Assembly: GCA_963920705.1 (NCBI GenBank)
Contig: CAWUCO010000169.1
Location: 312,501-376,500 of the forward strand
Direction of reading: 5' to 3'
Source: Odiellus spinosus
Taxonomy: Eukaryota; Arthropoda; Arachnida; Opiliones; Phalangiidae
Length of the DNA: 64,000 nucleotides
The notes below the pieces were generated by a model, which was not told the origin of the DNA, ran no database searches, and saw only the letters and a list, made by a program, of their open reading frames with translations. Positions 21,774 to 34,113 of the stretch are shown here, in pieces. Numbering within the stretch: the first letter of the stretch is position 1; each line of letters begins with the position of its first letter. Made by a program: the position numbers and the translations under genes.

Positions 21774-24700
21774 CAAGTTGGGAAACCAAAATATAACCTC
21801 CCCGAGCCCGACGTTAAAGTAATCTAACCTAACCCTACCTAAAATAAAAGATGAAAAGAAATGTAGAGTATTGGATGAATAGAGGAACCAGCGTGCATTC
21901 CAATTATTATTCTCTATTTTACGGAATATAAGTATTTTCCCTTAACCTCAAGGATACAGAGAATGCAAAAGTGTGTCATGCGTTACCCGTAATTACATGC
22001 GACAGGTCGTAGACTCTTTAATATACACACCAATTGAAATGTCCTGCGTTACGCATAATTATATGCGGCATGGCGTAGATTACTTAATAGACACACCAAA
22101 TGAAATTTATTTTCTAAATAAATATGTAAAATACATTTTCTTATAATATAAATTATCATTAGAGCATAGGCGGTACTGTGTGATTATCTTTGAGATAATC
22201 CACTGATTTGATAAAGACGAAGGATTTAGTCTGGGATGGCAATGAAGACAAGGAATTAAAACGACGAAGATTTTGTAGCAAGTTCCTCTTAGACAAACCA
22301 AGAAATATTGTAGACTGAATGTTCCATTTACAACCCATTTTCGGTAGATGATCGACAATTACTTCCGGTACAGTTTTCGTCTAAAATTCTTATTTTGACG
22401 TGCTAATAGAGGACCATTACTGATATTTTCATCATGCAAGTGATCCCAGTCATTGGAAGAATCCAAGGATTGAGCTGGTTGAGAGGTTATTTTCCAAACC
22501 GGTTACAAGACGTTAGCTTCCACTCCTATGATAAAAAAATATCTTAAAAGACTGAAAGTAGACTAATTTCCATACCGTTAGAATAGCTCCTTTTATGTTT
22601 ACAATTACGAGGCCGTATGAAGAACTGCCGAGCTTTTACTGACTGTAGATTTCTCATATGTCGAGTCCGAAAACACTAACTGCTTGCACGTTTCAATTCT
22701 TCGTAGCCGGGCCGTCTCTTTCTTGTGATAAATGAAAGCCGTGTCGCTGCTCTGTTGATTTCAAATGGTGATAACATTCTATGCTGGTTGATTATCTCCC
22801 TTAAGTCATTATAGCTCTCTTTCGTCTGGTCTGGCCTCGTCTCCTCTCGTCTCGAAGATCACTGTACACGGCTTATTTCGATTATGAAAAAAATCGGAAA
22901 TGTTTCTTGGTTTTATAGTGGAGAAAATCAGAATTAAGACAACTGAAATTAGCAATCTTTGGCAATATGTAAAATAGCCCTTACACGAACAATTTAAGTA
23001 AAGCAAATTATCAAATAAACGCCAAATAAGTCAATTAATTAAAATTAAAAATATTAATCTTACCACTACCAAATAGCGGGCAGAAAACACAGACATCAAG
23101 ATAACATTAGCAAAATAAATTTTCAACACCGGTAATCCTGAGAACTAGATTCTACAAAATCTTCCTGAATAATAAATTTATTTTAATCTAAAAAATATAA
23201 AATCTTAAAAAAAATATCTATTCAAATAACATATTGATAAACCAATTAAAATTAGATGCGAAAAACATTTAATCTCGATATGAGATTAAATACACAAGGT
23301 CAAGGTTCTTCTTTTAAAACCATATCAGAATTTTGACGGTTGTAGAGTATTTGTAGACCAAGTAACGTGAAAAGGCAAAATGTTATATCAAAATGAACCT
23401 ATACATGGCTTCAGTATACAACACAAGTTGTGAAACAAACGTTATTTTACGTGACTACACACTAGCTAAAACGTCACCGAAAATAAACGACAGTAGGCAT
23501 TAAAAAGCATAGTTCTACTATACTTAATTGGGATAAACATTAATTTCATGTGGGGAAAAGTGTGAAACTAAAACTAGCAGTCATTAAGAGATCCAATCAC
23601 GTGATTCTTTTCCCCACTCGGTCTACATTTCACTATAGGGTGAACCATATCATATATACCAATTAAAACACAAGAAAATTCAATGTCAATCCGGTTTAAG
23701 AATGTTAGTCAACTGTAAAATGTGGTATAAATAACCTGGTTCGATCTGCGCATGCGTACACGCAACAATTTCGCGTGAAATACATTTGGAAACGTGCGAG
23801 GCTTATAAAATATTAATTTGAAAACCCGTGCTAGTTATTAAAACCAATTCTTACGCCACTGTTCGAAAATTTGCCAGAAAATTACAGTATTTCCTCATAC
23901 ATTAAACTGATTTTCCCAAGAATATCAGAATCGCTTTGATATTTTGCACGCGTAAAGTGGTTTCGGACTTGAAATTTAGTGGGCTACACATACTCGCGTG
24001 CTGATGAACTTGATTTTACGCAAGTCACAAATACACATATGTTCCTTTGCTTAAATGACGTTATTATGCTTTAAAGGTGTGCAAAATTGAAGCTTAGCTT
24101 GTTTACACGCACTTATTTACTTTAGACATTCGGAGAAATTGAAAAAAAAAAATTAGAACTCTAACGTTTTGGCCAAACATACCAAACATACCAGCACGCG
24201 TTCTTCGTAAATCTATTTATATCTTTACGCTGATGACGTGAATGCACCAATTAATATCCTTAAGAGAGCGCATTAGACGCGATAGATGCAAGGAAGTCGC
24301 CTAGACATTAATGGCGTTTTGCGCGAGAAATTGCAAATATTAATGAAGAATTTACTTCAAATCCAGCGTTTCTTGTGAATTATACCCTTGCGTATACGCG
24401 ACATTTTCGTGCGAAACAAATTCGCAAATATAGCAAACACGCGAGCAATTGAAAAAATGAAATTGTAAGCGCGTGCTAGAAACTTGTTCTTATAACAAAG
24501 TCCCAATACATTGTTTCCAGCTTTGCTAGGAAGTAAGTTTATCCCGGTACATAAAGCTAATTCTCTCAATATTCAGCCGAAAAGAAAAAATAATACTAGA
24601 AGTCTGTTGCAGACTTCCAGTCCCTGTACTCGGCCGGTTATTCTATTAAATACAAGTTTGTGGCAGGTTATTCAACATGTAGACCTCAATTATCATGTCT

Positions 24701-26138
24701 CCTATCCTACGTGGTTAGGCGAATTATTAAAGATTGGGTTTAAAGCACATTCCAGTCACGGAACTCAAGTACATGAAAATCAAAGTAGGTAATGGAGAAG
24801 TTTAAGTTAGATATACGGGTACATTCGCTCCAAAAGTCAAGTGCAAATCACCCATAAGACCTTACATTATATGAGGCTTTTACGCAGGCCTTAAGGTTAT
24901 GTACAAGTACGAAGCCCAAACACACGTGTATTAGCTCTCCTCGACACCGAGGTAAAGGAGGTATCACTCCACGGAGAGAAACGCCAGTCGAATTACCATC
25001 ACACTAGTGAATTGGTACGGTGAGCGAAAAGGTAACCAGCTCTTCGATCCCAGCTTTTTCTCTGACGGCCGAAATAGTATTTCACGCTTTTATATATGCG
25101 ATAAACAAAATAAAAAAAAACACCTACACATTTTAATAACTGAGGCTAAGCTAAAAAATTAAATCAATCAATTAAAATAAATAAAAAACAAGACTACTTC
25201 CATATGCGTAGAAGTTGAACTGTATTAGTTTTCCAATCCACCCTGAGTTTGCAGCAAGCCTAAGCCTACAATACCTTTATACCTATGTTTTTGGACTAAA
25301 TGGTACATGGAAAATAGCTTAACGCGTGCTGCCAACTCGAGCTGGTATTGAACACACAAATTTCACAAAATTCTTAGACAATTTCTTAAATATCTTCTAA
25401 AATAACATTTAAATTTAATTTAATTTTCAGCGAAATTATTAATTAGACTAAGTTAAGTAATTTAAGAAATTTTAATTATAGTTTAAATGAACATTTCGTT
25501 TCAATTCACTGAAAGATACCACGCCATAAGGCTACAACGCGTTAGTGTAAAAAAAGTGGTATATAAGGCGATCGAAAAACATTATTAGGTATCTGTAACT
25601 TAAAGCTATGAAGAAAGGGGAACCCACCCCCTGTTCAATGTCTGGAGGTAGTTATTACACCAGGCGCTCAGTGTAGCTACGAACGCGAGTTGATGGTTGA
25701 TGTGGACCATATTAGTGAGATCGGAAACTGGAGGTTGGACCTTGGTGCGTTAGGATGGTCGGAGGTGATTATAACAGTGGGAGACGTCCCATTGTGTATA
25801 ATCGCCTTCAACTGCCCAGCATCGAGGTTTGATGTGGATGGTGGAAGGCGATAATATGCAATGGGAGACGTCCACGGTTGCATAAAATCGCACGACACCT
25901 GAAGCTTATCCATGTGGCAGCCTGATTATAGGAATTCCCGTTGAACGGAATTGAACGATAAAATGGCATGTTTACGTCTTGAGTCCCAAGATTTTTGCTC
26001 TACGTGCTAGGTCACGTGATATCCGGTTACACAGGATATCCGCTTACACCGGAAGTGACAGACACACAGATACACAGATACACAGACACGGCGAACGTAA
26101 AACCTCCCCGTGAACAAGTTCACTCGGGGAGGTAAAAA
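21774..26138. repeat. 4.4-kb interspersed repeat, copy 2
   Basis: Collinear with 5777-10209. It keeps the complete terminal hairpin (26106-26135) but has lost most of internal hairpin 1 and about 20 bp near 24717, relative to copy 1. The same small frames recur (minus 22809-23006 and 24357-24569), one with amino-acid changes only. No enzyme gene is recognised. Confidence 0.75.
26106..26135. repeat. Terminal hairpin of the 4.4-kb repeat
   Basis: CCTCCCCGTGAAC pairs with GTTCACTCGGGGAGG around AA, followed by TAAAAA. Copy 1 has only the first arm (to 10202), as if 13 bases had been lost by slippage at an AG. Confidence 0.8.
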
Positions 26139-26263
26139 TCCATAACCGCTTTTCTATGCAGTGCGAAAGCAATCTTCGCTAAGTTCATCCCCCCTCCATT
26201 TTGTCCCCCTTCTTCCAACAGTGCCCTTACGAAAACGCACAATACTAGGTAAAAGAGGAATTA

Positions 26264-26545
26264 TTAGAAACAACTTGAATTTTTAGGAAGAACTTGAATT
26301 ATTAGAAGCAAACTTGAATTATTAGGAAGAACTTGAATTATTAGGAGCAAACTTGAATTATTAGGAAGAACTTGAATTATTAGAAGCAAACTTGAATTAT
26401 TAGGAAGAACTTGAATTATTAGACGCAAATTTGAATTATTATAGTGCACGTTACCTTATATTAATTACAGTCGCCTTATATTAATTACAGTCGCCTTATA
26501 TTAATTACAGTCACCTTATATTAATTACAGTCGCCTTATATTAAA
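26264..26545. repeat. Two adjoining minisatellites (19/20-bp and 20-bp units)
   Basis: The first array alternates a 19-bp GAACTTGAATTATTAGGAA unit and a 20-bp CAAACTTGAATTATTAGAAG unit, giving a 39-bp dimer. The second (about 26450-26545) repeats CGCCTTATATTAATTACAGT. Both families reappear at 30622-31340. Confidence 0.9.
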
Positions 26546-29500
26546 ACCTGGCCGTTGCCGGTCAGGTTTATTTATAGGTGAGACACAATTTCATCAGAAA
26601 CGTCTATGGAGATTACCCTTATGAGCTGGTAAACTTTTTCGACTTGATAACTGGAATCTTCGTCTCCCGACCGCGAGCCGTTTCATTGAGAGTTTGCATT
26701 CGAGAGAGATCAATATGTTAGGTTCATTGGGGTACTCTTTATTTTTCTATACGTTTCGGATGAATACTGAGACTGAGCTAACAAAAGCTTTAGATAAGGT
26801 TGAAACACCGTGAAAGGCGGCGTTTCATTGGGAGTTTGCATTAGAAAGAGAGAAATGTGTTAGATTTACAAGGGTGTTCTATTATACTTTATTATACTTT
26901 TATTATATTGAATACTAAGACTGAATAACAGTAGCTTTGATAACATTGGAAAGAAAAACGTTGATGTATGAAGTTGAATAAAAAACTTGTGTCTAATTAA
27001 ATATAAATAATAAAGCAAAACGCGAGAGATACAAACGATATATATTTTGGTTTAAAAGATGTAGGACGATGCCTAGAATTCTACGTATTGAGTCTAATGG
27101 AAAACAATGTTTTTAACGTTTATAGTGCGTACTGGATTTTTTTTATCAATGATTATAAGCCGCAGGGTAAATAAACTTGGGTATTATACATTAGCCCAAA
27201 TGGTATATAACGGTAAGATTTTGAAATGTCTTAGAAAATGGACTCTGAGACAGACGTACAATAAATTGATTTAGTTATAAAAGTTGGCGGGAAATTTAAA
27301 TTATGCTGCAGAATTAAAAGGAGTCTAGAAAGGATACGGATATAAGAACAAAATTGGACACGCGCGATAGAACACAATAACGATGGGGTATAATCTCGAT
27401 GGGACGCAATCTCGACAGAACATATTGTCGATGCGACACAATCTTGATAGACTATAATCTTCATGTACATAATCTCAAGTGGAATCTTTATCGATAGTTC
27501 ACAACCTCGAATGGACATTTTGTTTCCTTGGCCTTCTTGTAATATTTTAGGTAAGGTTACGTTAGTTAATCACTCGAACTACGTCATCCCTCCAACTAGT
27601 TAAACACTCGCTCTACCCCATCCCTCTTATAATATTATAGGTAAGGTTACGTTAGTAGAGTGCAACAGTATCAGTCTGATTTAGTTGCAGTCGACGCGAA
27701 GTCAGCCCTTAAGAGTATTCGAACTTTCGGTACTATCACGTGTTCGACATAACGAACTTTCGGACTCGTCGTCCAATTCTTACAATGTGATGTAAATACG
27801 TTTTTCAGTTGGCCTATCGCCAGTAGGCCAAATCCGTTTTTTAAGGGACGTCGACGTAGTTTTTCGAGAGATAAAAGTCATTTGCGCCTATGGATAGAAC
27901 ACATTCTCTCTCTGTCATTCATGCGTTCAACATCGTGTAAAAAAAAGTCAACGTCTCTAGCCTGCTGCAGAGGTGGAAGTTCCGTGGTGACGCCTAGAAT
28001 GTCCTAGCCTTCAAGGATTAGGATAGGCCAAGTAGAGGACAAGTAGAGGATAGATGCCTGGGGCCATCATCTAGTACATCTCTTGGACAGCAGAGTAAAG
28101 GAAGACTTACGTTTCTTTAGGAACAGTGCGGAGGACTTGGCATAGTTTTTTGCAAATATGTTCTTTAACCCGATGTTGTTTTTACGACTTCGTTTTCTTT
28201 TTTTTGCAGGGCTCTCTGAATTTATGAGAATTATACTTGTAATAATAAAGTTTAATGTTTATTCTGGTCTCGATCGTCTCGTTAATTCTCGAGTAGATAT
28301 TTTAGTATCTTAGTGGATGTTCGTGGTAATCACTTTTAGTTATCTTTAAGTTAGAGATTAAAGCAACGCTAGTAAGGTCACGTCAGGCTAGTATATTTTA
28401 TCACTCGAATTAGCCAATATCCCATTAGCTAGTAATCCCTTGGTATCACCCTTCTCTCTTGTAATTGACGAGTTCGGAATTGAAGCGAATCTTCCAGAGC
28501 CATGGCGCAATTGAGATATAACTTCGTTATGCGCGGATTTGTTACGAGGTGCCGCTTTCGTCGTTCTTATTCTAAACTAAGCGTAGTGGATGAATAAATG
28601 GATGGAAACAAAGAAATAGTCATCATATTATATGTAGTTACGGCAAATTCGGACTTTATTTATATTTTCCTATATAACCTTTTAAAATCTTGGACTCCTA
28701 CCCTTTAATTCGTAAATACTTTTATTTGTAAACGGCAAAGTCTCCCCCGAGGACTATTACAATCGTAGGGTGTTTTTCTTTTAGGTCTTCTGATACGCGT
28801 ATCTAGCTAGCGCGAGGTCGGAGGTTAGAGTTGTAATGGTTTTTCTTGCTTCCTTTTTTTATGAATCGGTCCCATGTGTACTCAATTTTAAGAAAACTTT
28901 AAATTCCTTTTAGTTGCCATGCCCGCGTATGCCGCGGCATGGTACCAATTATATATTTTTCTACTTACTGGTATCCTGAGGTTGGACTGGAGACTTAAAA
29001 GCGCGAGGTCATAATTTTTAAATTGAGTTTAAATCTACGGAGTAAGAAAAGGCTCGATCGCCATGTGCAAAATAAAATCTAACCGGGCAATCGGATGATT
29101 CGAAATCACGCGATGACGGGACGTCAGCGACCAGTATTCTGAATTCATTTCAATCTTTAATTGTGCGCGTCAGTCCACCATTATTTGTGCGCGTCGTGTA
29201 ACGCGCCCTCACAGGAAAACGAGTGAGTTCAAAGCTATTAATCTAATAACCCATGAGGTGCACCATGGCAGATCAGTATTTATTATAGGTGTTGTTAATA
29301 ATTTTCATTAACCGGCAAATAAACTGAATGGTTTCATTATAAATCTAAGTGAAAAATGAAAATTAAACGGTATAAACCATCAAAATGAAAACAACGGCTT
29401 AAGCGATGTTAATATTCAACATAATCGAAAGAACTTCTGAATTAAACTGTGTGAAATGAAATTTAAGAACTATAGTTTTATGCTGAGAGTATTGATGTCT

Positions 29501-29835
29501 TCGTTCTGCGGGAGCTCGAGGGAATATTTTTGAATATGGCAAAAACAAGAACTTAATCAATTTACTTATAAAAGATCGAATAACGTGCTGCGATCGAGAT
29601 TAAAAAAGATGTCGCGTGCACCATAGGATATTTAATCTTAAACCACAGTTATAGGGCCCCATAATTTAGAACAACAATAACCGATTATAAAGTTTGTACA
29701 ATATAAAATAATCATATATAAAATATCATTTCAATTTAAACTTGTAAATTTGCAATTTTAATTACCTACCACTAAATAAAAAAATGGATTAATTGATTTA
29801 CTAGTGTTTAATTTTCCAAAAGCAAACACTAATTA
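26546..29835. other. No gene seen; possible solo LTR
   Basis: No coding family recognised in 3.3 kb. A short hairpin (AACCTGGCCG/CGGTCAGGTT) is at about 26550-26575. Two copies of TAGGTAAGGTTACGTTAGT lie at 27549-27567 and 27638-27656. The block from about 27662 (TGCAACAGTATCAGTC) to an AATAAAG near 28240 has the look of an LTR promoter/polyadenylation region, but no second LTR or target duplication was confirmed. Confidence 0.3.
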
Positions 29836-30615
29836 TACAAAAACGTTGTTTTGCTTCGCACTTCAAAAAAGTGCATTTATAGGTAAGAATATCAAACCCG
29901 TGAAGGGACAGAAATTATAAATTATCGTTAAAAGAAATATCAATGTCACAGTCTAAGAATTCAGAAAGCTATAATGAAATAATTAATATGAATAAAAAAA
30001 TTACATATAAATTCGGCCTATCGAAACTTTAAACATGTAGAAGTCATTAGTAGAAATGACTCTTGGAAAGGGTAACTTAAAGCCTACTATGCGTTTAATG
30101 GTAGAATTGCGTAATACCAATTAGTTTAAGCTGGCGCTTTTGAAATGTTTAGTTCTTAGGGTGAAGAATTATAGTACCTTAAGAGGGGTTGCCGTTTGGA
30201 TGCCCCTCGAGATTTTGAGCATGTTTCACCACGAGGTATACACTAACAAACCTTTACTTGTGCCTTACTTGTGACACCTCTGCCAAAGTTTAGTTGACCC
30301 TTACTTTTTCCCTTCTCCCAGACTTTGGTGATATCTTATGGTGATGGTTGCAGTTTCCAGCATGTAAAAGCAAACACTCGACTTTTTATAACCTTTACAT
30401 TCTTTAACTCTACATAATTTAAAGTTTCGATAGGCCGAATTTATATGTAATTTTTTTATTCATATTAATTATTTCATTATAGCTTTCTGAATTCTTAGAC
30501 TGTGACATTGATATTTCTTTCAACGATAATTTATAATTTCTGTCCCTTCACGGGTTTGATATTCTTACCTATAAATGCACTTTTTTGAAGTGCGAAGCAA
30601 AACAACGTTTTTGTA
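29836..30615. mobile_element. 780-bp mariner-like MITE
   Basis: Inverted repeats of about 198 bp (29836-30033 and 30418-30615) begin TACAAAAACGTTGTTTTGC and are bordered by TA on each side, consistent with Tc1/mariner-type insertion. The 380-bp interior has no transposase. Confidence 0.7.
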
Positions 30616-30621
30616 TAATTA

Positions 30622-31340
30622 ATTATAGTCGCCTTATATTATTTACAGTAGCCTTATATTAATTACAGTCGCCTTATATTAATTACAGTCGCCTTATATT
30701 AATTACAGTCGCCTTATATTAATTATACTCGCCTTATATTTAATAAAAGTGACATTATATTTAATAAAATTGTCTTATATTTAAAACAAATCCTAACCTT
30801 GAATTATTATAAACAACTTGAATTATTACAAACTTGAATTTTTAGGTAAAACTTGAATTATTAGGAAGAACTTGAATTATTAGGAAGAACTTGAATTATT
30901 AGGAAGAACTTGAATTATTAGGAAGAACTTGAATTATTAGGAAGAACTTGAATTATTAGAAACAAACTTGAATTATTAGGAAGAACTTGAATTATTAGAA
31001 ACAAACTTGAATTATTAGAAACAAACTTGAATTATTAGAAACAAACTTGAATTATTAGAAACAAACTTGAATTATTAGAAACAAACTTGAATTATTAGAA
31101 CTACAGTCGCGTTACATTAATTACACTCGGCTTATATTAATTACAGTCGCCTTATATTTAAAATAAGTGGCATTATATTAATTATTAAGTTGTCTCATAT
31201 TAATTAAAGTTTTCTTATATTTAATATAAGTGGCCTTATATTTAATATAACTGGCCTTATTTTTTTAACAGTCGTCTTATATTTAGTAAAGTTGTCTTAT
31301 ATTTATTAAAGTTGTCTTATATTTAAAACCAATGTTGAAT
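30622..31340. repeat. Interleaved 19/20-bp minisatellites
   Basis: The CGCCTTATATTAATTACAGT family (about 30630-30740 and again 31105-31340, degenerating) flanks an array of GAACTTGAATTATTAGGAA and ACAAACTTGAATTATTAGAA units (about 30795-31100). The same pair of families is at 26264-26545. Confidence 0.9.
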
Positions 31341-31454
31341 TAAGTCCTGAACGGCGCCCCATAATAGATGGAACAATTATGAAAATTTGATGATTAGTGC
31401 ATTTTTAAAATTTGAATATCATTAGCTAATAAGTAAAATATAGAAAACACTTAC

Positions 31455-31728
31455 CGCCAGCTGCAGAAAGTGTAGACGATACAATTTAAAACGGTTAAGA
31501 AATATGTTGTTAAATAACAAGATAACGTTAATATCCGAGGTAAATTATTCTTACCATCTGCGGAGTTAATTGATAGTAAAGTCAGAAAAATTCAGAATTG
31601 AATTATACTCGTAATTAGAATGCAACAAATTGTTTTAAAGGAAGTATCAAGATGCGGAATACTTTGATCAAAAAAAAATCATCCTAGATACTGCCTCTCA
31701 TTATAGTGTTAATTTCACTTACGTAGGG
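31455..31728 (-). other. Three outlying microexon-like cassettes
   Basis: On the minus strand three sites show CAG, then 3 or 6 nt, then a donor: 31455-31460 (CTGGCG, GTAAGT), 31555-31557 (ATG, GTAAGA) and 31723-31728 (CCCTAC, GTAAGT). They share flanking similarity with the ~98-bp array at 34990-37165, for example the GATACAATTTAAAACGGTTA side. Confidence 0.45.
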
Positions 31729-31927
31729 CTGCGTGTTAAGGCGATGCGTTTACAATATGGCAAAAGGATTAAAGAAAATGAAATGCATTTATGCTCTAAA
31801 ATATCTCATCGTACATTTTTAGCTAGTCCCAACCCTAGTGGGGTCTAGCTAATATATTCACTGCGGCGTTGGCGTCGGCGTCTTGCAAGAAGACGAAATA
31901 CGTCATCGAATAACTTTCGTCTCCTTA

Positions 31928-32039
31928 CCTCTCCGAGTGAACTTTTAGTTCACGGAGAGGTTCTGTCTGTTACGTCATCGAATCGTTAAAACTTTCGTCT
32001 TCTTACCTCTCCGAGTGAACTTTTAGTTCGCGGAGAGGA
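31928..32039. repeat. Tandem pair of CCTCTCCGAGTGAAC hairpins
   Basis: Two 34-nt hairpins (31928-31961 and 32006-32039), 78 bp apart, pair CCTCTCCGAGTGAAC with GTTCACGGAGAGG (or GTTCGCGGAGAGG) around TTTTA. Each is followed by CTGTCTGT. They are the reverse-orientation relatives of the terminal hairpin at 26106-26135. Confidence 0.8.
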
Positions 32040-32465
32040 TCTGTCTGTACGTGACGTCAGAAGAAGACGTCATCACCCACGGCGCTTGACCCTCCAATAG
32101 AATTCGCATATACAGTTATTAACTTCTACCATACTGTAAACGTACATCCACCAGAATTCATTGAAGAGCAGCAACCGTTACTCGCTTGTTAGTTTATAAT
32201 GATAAACGAACGCCTTATATAGTATCTTTTGGATTCGCGTCTATTTTAGCCTTCTGAGGTTATAGCTTTTACTGAATTGAAACGTAATATTCATTTAAAT
32301 TAAAATTAAAACAGATTAAATGATTTAACTTAATCTAAAAACCAATCTTGCTGAAACTTAAATTTAATATAAAAGATATTTTCGAAGATATTCAATATTT
32401 TCTTATAGGTTGATTAGATAAAGGCGTGTTTTCACGGGTGTTCAAGATAAAATGAATTAATAATT

Positions 32466-32790
32466 TTGGTCTACCCCCATTTCGCCCAATTTATTTTCGC
32501 CCAATTTCATTTCGCCCAATTCCCATTTCGCCCAGTTTCTTTTCGCACAATTTCATTTCGCCCAATTCCCATTTCGCAAAATTTCTTTTCGCCCAAATCC
32601 CATTTCGCCCAACCCCATTTGGCCCAATTTCTTTTCGCCCAATTTCTTTTCGCCCAATTCCCGTTGGCCCAATTCCCATTTGGCCCAATTCCCATTTGGC
32701 CTAATGTCTTCTCGCCCAATCTCGTTTCGCCCAATTTTGATTTGGACCAATCTCATTTTGCCCAAGTCACATTTTTCCACTTTTTTCCCC
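32466..32790. repeat. 16-bp TTTCGCCCAATTCCCA minisatellite
   Basis: About twenty degenerate 15-16-bp units. The Phe-Ala-Gln-Phe repeat frame on the plus strand and the Trp-Ala-Lys frames on the minus strand are by-products of the repeat. Confidence 0.9.
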
Positions 32791-32794
32791 CCAA

Positions 32795-32823
32795 CCTAAC
32801 CAAACCTAACCTAACCTAACCTA
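32795..32823. repeat. Interstitial telomere-type (AACCT)n
   Basis: Five or so AACCT units, one with a substitution, form the complement of the arthropod telomere motif TTAGG. Too short to be a telomere; consistent with an interstitial copy. Confidence 0.7.
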
Positions 32824-32879
32824 AATTAAATAAAAGTCACTTTTTTGGCCTACTAAGACTTTAAATTTTAAAAGGTTTA

Positions 32880-33175
32880 AGCTTTAATCGTTTTAGGCGA
32901 AAAGGGAAGAGAAATTTTTGGGTTGGGCGAAATGGGAATAGATAATTCTAGGCTAACTGATAAAACGATTGGGCAAATTGGGATTGGGCGAATTGAGAAA
33001 AGGAATCTTTAGTTTGGGCAAAATGGGAAGAGATAATTTAGGGCCAAATGATAAAGCGATTGGGCAAAGTAGGATTGGGCGAAATGGGAATAGATAATTT
33101 TGGGCAAAAAATGCCTTGGGCGAAATGGGAATAGATCATTTTGGGCGAAATATTTTGGGCGAAATGGGTACATAC
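32880..33175. repeat. Inverted, looser copy of the 16-bp minisatellite
   Basis: GGGCGAAATGGGAA, TTGGGCAAA and related units run in the opposite orientation to 32466-32790, so the two blocks form a large imperfect inverted repeat around the AACCT run. Confidence 0.75.
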
Positions 33176-33189
33176 CATAATGGTCAGAT

Positions 33190-33712
33190 ATTATGGTGCG
33201 TTTTCACGGGTATCCAAGATAAGACGATAAAGATTAGATGTAGAGGTGCCGTCACAAGGGTATTCAAGGTAAAAATTAATAAAGATTAGATATAAAGGCG
33301 TGTTCGCAGGGTATCCAAGATAAAATGACTTAATAAAGAATAGATATAAAGACGCGTTTCCAAGATAAAAATGATTTAATAAAGAATATATATTAAGTCC
33401 CGTTCGCACGAGTACCCAAGATAAAATGACAAAGATAATATATAAATGCCTGTTCGCACGGGTATCTAAGTTAAAAATTAATAAATATTCGATATGAAGC
33501 CACGTTCACACGTGTATCCAAGATAAATTAATAAAGATTAGATATAAATCCGCGTTCAGACTGGTATCAAAGAAAAATTAGGATTAGATATAAAGCCGCG
33601 TACACATGGGTATCCAAGATAAATACATAACGATTAGATATGAAGCCGCTTTCACACGGGTATCCAAGATAAATTAATAAAGATTAGATATAAAGACGCG
33701 TTCACAGGTAGC
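33190..33712. repeat. ~55-65-bp degenerate tandem repeat
   Basis: About nine copies of a unit containing GGGTATCCAAGATAAA and AAGATTAGATATAAAG. A further unit precedes the neighbouring minisatellite near 32405-32455, so that minisatellite has grown inside or beside this array. Confidence 0.8.
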
Positions 33713-33719
33713 CAAGTTG

Positions 33720-34113
33720 AAAAACATGATCTGAAAAACATGATTTGCAAAACATGATTTGCAAAACATGATTTGCAAAACATGATTTGCAAAACATGAT
33801 TTGCAAAACATGATTTGCAAAACATGATTTGCAAAACATGATTTGCAAAACATGATTTGCAAAACATGATTTGCAAAACATGATTTGCAAAACATGATTT
33901 GCAAAACATGATTTGCAAAACATGATTTGCAAAACATGATTTGCAAAACATGATTTGCAAAACATGATTTGCAAAACATGATTTGCAAAACATGATTTGA
34001 AAAACATGATTTGAAAAACATGATTTGAAAAACATGATTTGAAAAACATGATTTGAAAAACATGATTTGAAAAACATGATTTGAAAAACATGATTTGAAA
34101 AACATGATTTGAA
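33720..34113. repeat. 14-bp minisatellite, about 28 copies in two variant blocks
   Basis: Tandem AACATGATTTGCAA (about 19 units) switches at about 33998 to AACATGATTTGAAA (about 8-9 units). A 14-bp period leaves all three minus-strand frames open for 129-158 codons; these are artefacts. Confidence 0.95.

Noticed and set aside
27662-28260. Solo LTR
   Set aside because: Promoter-like start and AATAAA are suggestive, but no terminal TG...CA pair with a target duplication could be established, so it is kept only as a remark.
32466-32819. 117-codon plus-strand frame with Phe-Ala-Gln-Phe repeats and minus-strand Trp-Ala-Lys frames
   Set aside because: Low-complexity translation of the 16-bp minisatellite; frames on both strands are equally repetitive.
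26264-34113. Regular short repeats resembling a CRISPR array
   Set aside because: No unique spacers between repeats, no cas genes, and a clearly eukaryotic context; these are minisatellites.
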